6,842 nt of DNA from NCBI GenBank assembly GCA_964465295.1, contig CAYXKC010000084.1, positions 1-6,842 of the forward strand. The letters are read 5' to 3'. Source of the DNA: Methanolacinia sp964465295 (GTDB lineage Archaea > Halobacteriota > Methanomicrobia > Methanomicrobiales > Methanomicrobiaceae). The translations under genes were made by a program, and so were the position numbers. Below, one piece after another: positions 5,415-6,842 of the stretch. Each line of letters starts with the position of its first letter. The stretch's first letter is position 1. Under the pieces are notes generated by a model. It was not told where the DNA came from, searched no databases, and saw only the letters and a list, made by a program, of their open reading frames with translations.

Positions 5415-5523
5415 CCCGGCCGAGGCTACCCGGATGGGTAGCGTCCAGGCCGGGCTATCACCATTCGCGTGAGTTGCATAGCAACTTACGCACAGGGCTG
5501 CCCCGACAGGGGCTTATGCCCTC
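5415..5523. repeat. Structured intergenic repeat, copy 2 (three stem-loops)
   Basis: This is the second copy of the element at 1996-2103, in the same orientation. Relative to copy 1 it has A5478 for G2059 (loop of stem 2), A5492 for C2073 (linker), an extra A5494 (linker), and A5506 for T2086 (loop of stem 3). No stem pair is broken. The inserted A5494 can pair with T5522, lengthening stem 3 by one pair. It starts 45 nt beyond the stop codon of the methylthiotransferase gene, mirroring the position of copy 1 beyond serS. No target-site duplication, terminal inverted repeat or transposase is visible. The adjacent 5524-5568 stretch holds a short G-tract/C-tract inverted repeat (GAGG at 5531-5534 with CCTC at 5540-5543) and no gene. 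Confidence 0.85.
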
Positions 5524-5568
5524 TTCAGGGGAGGACCCCCCTCCCTCAATGATCACTTTTAAACAAAC

Positions 5569-6783
5569 TTACCCAATCATCTCGCCTATCAGGTAATGCC
5601 GCCTGTGGGAAACTATCCTCACCCTGCAGCGGGTGCCTGTCTCAAGCTCCTCTTTAATCACGATATTATTGTAGGACTTATCCCTTGCAATTGAGCTCCC
5701 CGCCCTTTTCCTCTCGGTAACGATTACATCCGCATCTTTTCCAATGAAAGTCTCGTTGACCGAATCATACAGCCGGTTTGCAGCGATTGTCAGGGTTCGC
5801 GAGCGCTCCTTCTTTATCCAGTCCGGGATGTCCTTTAAGGATGCGGCATCCGTTCCATCCCTGACCGAAAACCGGGTTATATTAACTTTTGTCGGCCTTG
5901 TTCCTTCAAATAGGGAGAGTGTCTGCAGGAAATCCTCTTCTGTTTCGGTCGGGTAACCTACGATGAAATCGGTTGATATCCTGACATCCGGATCCTTTCT
6001 CCTGAACGCAGATACAATATCCCTGAAATCCCCGGAAGTATACCCCCTTTTCATACCTGAAAGTACTTTATCCGAACCAGACTGAACGGGAAGGTGGGCA
6101 AAAGAGAATATTTTGTCCCCTGAAAATGCATCTATAAGTTCGTCAAGCTGCGGAATTACAGTCGATGGGTTCATCATACCGACACGGACAAAAAATTCGC
6201 CTTCCATTGAACCGATACCGGTTAAAAGTTCTGCAAGGGAGGTCCCGGAATCCATACCGTAGGCACTGAGATCCTGACCGGTAAGCTGGATCTCGACCGC
6301 CCCGAGGGATACGAGCCTCTCGATCTCCCTTTTTATCTTATCTTCCGGAAAACTGCGGAGCGGGCCGCGGGCGTTCCGGGTAATGCAGTAGGCACACCTG
6401 TTCACGCACCCCCTTGCAGTCTGGACTACACCTGTCGCACCGTCAACGAGAGCGCCAATTGTATCCGAACAGCTGTAAAGCTCCTCAGGAAGGATCAGTC
6501 TCGCATCGGGACGGATATTGTATATAAGATCCTCCTGGACCACCGGCATGCAACCTGTAACATACATCTCCTTGTCAGGATAATCGGCGATCGCACGGAG
6601 CATGGCCCTCTCGGTCTGGGCGACTACGGTGCATGTATTGATTATTACCGCTTCTGCTCTGCCGGGAGGGACTATGGTACAGCCGTTTTTAAGGGCAAGC
6701 CGTGAAATCTTCTCGGTGTCGGCAAAGTTGAATGTGCAGCCGTATGTCTCAAGATGGATTTTTTTATTCTTCAGGGTGTGCAT
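5569..6783 (-). CDS. Archaeal MiaB-like tRNA methylthiotransferase (t6A37 C2-methylthiotransferase family)
   Basis: This is a 404-residue radical-SAM methylthiotransferase, resembling the archaeal/eukaryotic branch (e-MtaB/CDKAL1) that converts t6A37 to ms2t6A in ANN-reading tRNAs. The N-terminal UPF0004 domain (about 8-115) has its three cluster cysteines at C16, C51 (NTCTV) and C78 (TGCMP), ligands of the auxiliary [4Fe-4S] cluster. The radical-SAM core has CxxxCxxC at C126, C130 and C133 (CVNRCAYC). LTGQD (167-171) and DFIVGYPTE (272-280) are typical of the family. A C-terminal TRAM domain (about 343-404) would bind tRNA. All six cluster ligands are present, so it should be active. The ATG at 6783 places YGC at the usual distance from the N-terminus. 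No strong Shine-Dalgarno or TATA box is visible in the 59 bases upstream. The exact tRNA substrate is inferred from the family. Confidence 0.93.
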   Translation of the reverse strand: MHTLKNKKIHLETYGCTFNFADTEKISRLALKNGCTIVPPGRAEAVIINTCTVVAQTERAMLRAIADYPDKEMYVTGCMPVVQEDLIYNIRPDARLILPEELYSCSDTIGALVDGATGVVQTARGCVNRCAYCITRNARGPLRSFPEDKIKREIERLVSLGAVEIQLTGQDLSAYGMDSGTSLAELLTGIGSMEGEFFVRVGMMNPSTVIPQLDELIDAFSGDKIFSFAHLPVQSGSDKVLSGMKRGYTSGDFRDIVSAFRRKDPDVRISTDFIVGYPTETEEDFLQTLSLFEGTRPTKVNITRFSVRDGTDAASLKDIPDWIKKERSRTLTIAANRLYDSVNETFIGKDADVIVTERKRAGSSIARDKSYNNIVIKEELETGTRCRVRIVSHRRHYLIGEMIG

Positions 6784-6842
6784 CGCAATCCTATCCCTAA
6801 TGGTTTGATCCGCGTGCTGAAAAATCGAACTATCAGGGTAAG

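Noticed and set aside
1996..5523. CRISPR array, or an IS element or MITE pair bounded by the repeats
   Set aside because: There are only two copies, 3.3 kb apart, with no regular spacers. No transposase lies between them, and no terminal inverted repeats or target-site duplications were found at either copy's edges.
5333..5596. 87-codon plus-strand reading frame over repeat copy 2
   Set aside because: It uses a TTG start, runs through the palindromes and the structured repeat, and overlaps the end of the methylthiotransferase gene. The repeat's single-base insertion relative to copy 1 argues against coding.
5569..6783. Functional link between the methylthiotransferase and the nearby tRNA-Ile
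   Set aside because: tRNA-Ile has A at position 37, compatible with t6A, but the two loci are nearly 4 kb apart and the enzyme family acts on tRNAs across the genome, so proximity says nothing.

Overview
The window looks like chromosomal DNA from a methanogenic euryarchaeon, most plausibly of the order Methanomicrobiales. The grounds are an archaeal-type indolepyruvate:ferredoxin oxidoreductase, an archaeal-type MiaB-like tRNA methylthiotransferase with a TRAM domain, a tRNA gene without an encoded CCA, A/T-rich TATA-type promoters with short or absent leaders, and oligo-T terminators. No genus can be fixed from the sequence alone.

Layout, left to right. Positions 1-1599 (minus) hold most of iorA, cut at its 3' end by the window edge. 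A 119-bp divergent spacer separates it from a tRNA-Ile(GAU) gene (1719-1791, plus), which ends in oligo-T. Positions 1792-2127 carry no protein gene but hold three hairpins and the first copy of a 108-nt structured repeat. Next is serS (2128-3405, minus), then a 121-bp divergent promoter region, then two plus-strand genes for uncharacterised membrane proteins: a four-helix protein with cysteine clusters (3527-4204) and a two-helix protein with a soluble C-terminal domain (4292-4750). The second converges almost stop-to-stop with an uncharacterised soluble protein gene (4754-5290, minus). Positions 5291-5568 hold an unusual inverted-repeat region and the second copy of the repeat. The tRNA methylthiotransferase gene (5569-6783, minus) closes the window, and the last 59 bases carry only its upstream region.

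How the genes fit together. Three loci serve translation: tRNA-Ile, seryl-tRNA synthetase, and a tRNA A37-modifying enzyme. iorA belongs to ferredoxin-linked aromatic 2-oxoacid metabolism. The three remaining proteins are orphans whose functions cannot be named from sequence. No IS element, phage gene or CRISPR array is present, so most of the window is an ordinary housekeeping region.

The most unusual signal is the pair of near-identical elements at 1996-2103 and 5415-5523. Each folds as three consecutive stem-loops. All four differences between them fall in loops or in the linker, and each copy lies just beyond the 3' end of a minus-strand gene in the same orientation. It is either a dispersed structured RNA/DNA element or a gene-end element, and I do not recognise it as a known family.
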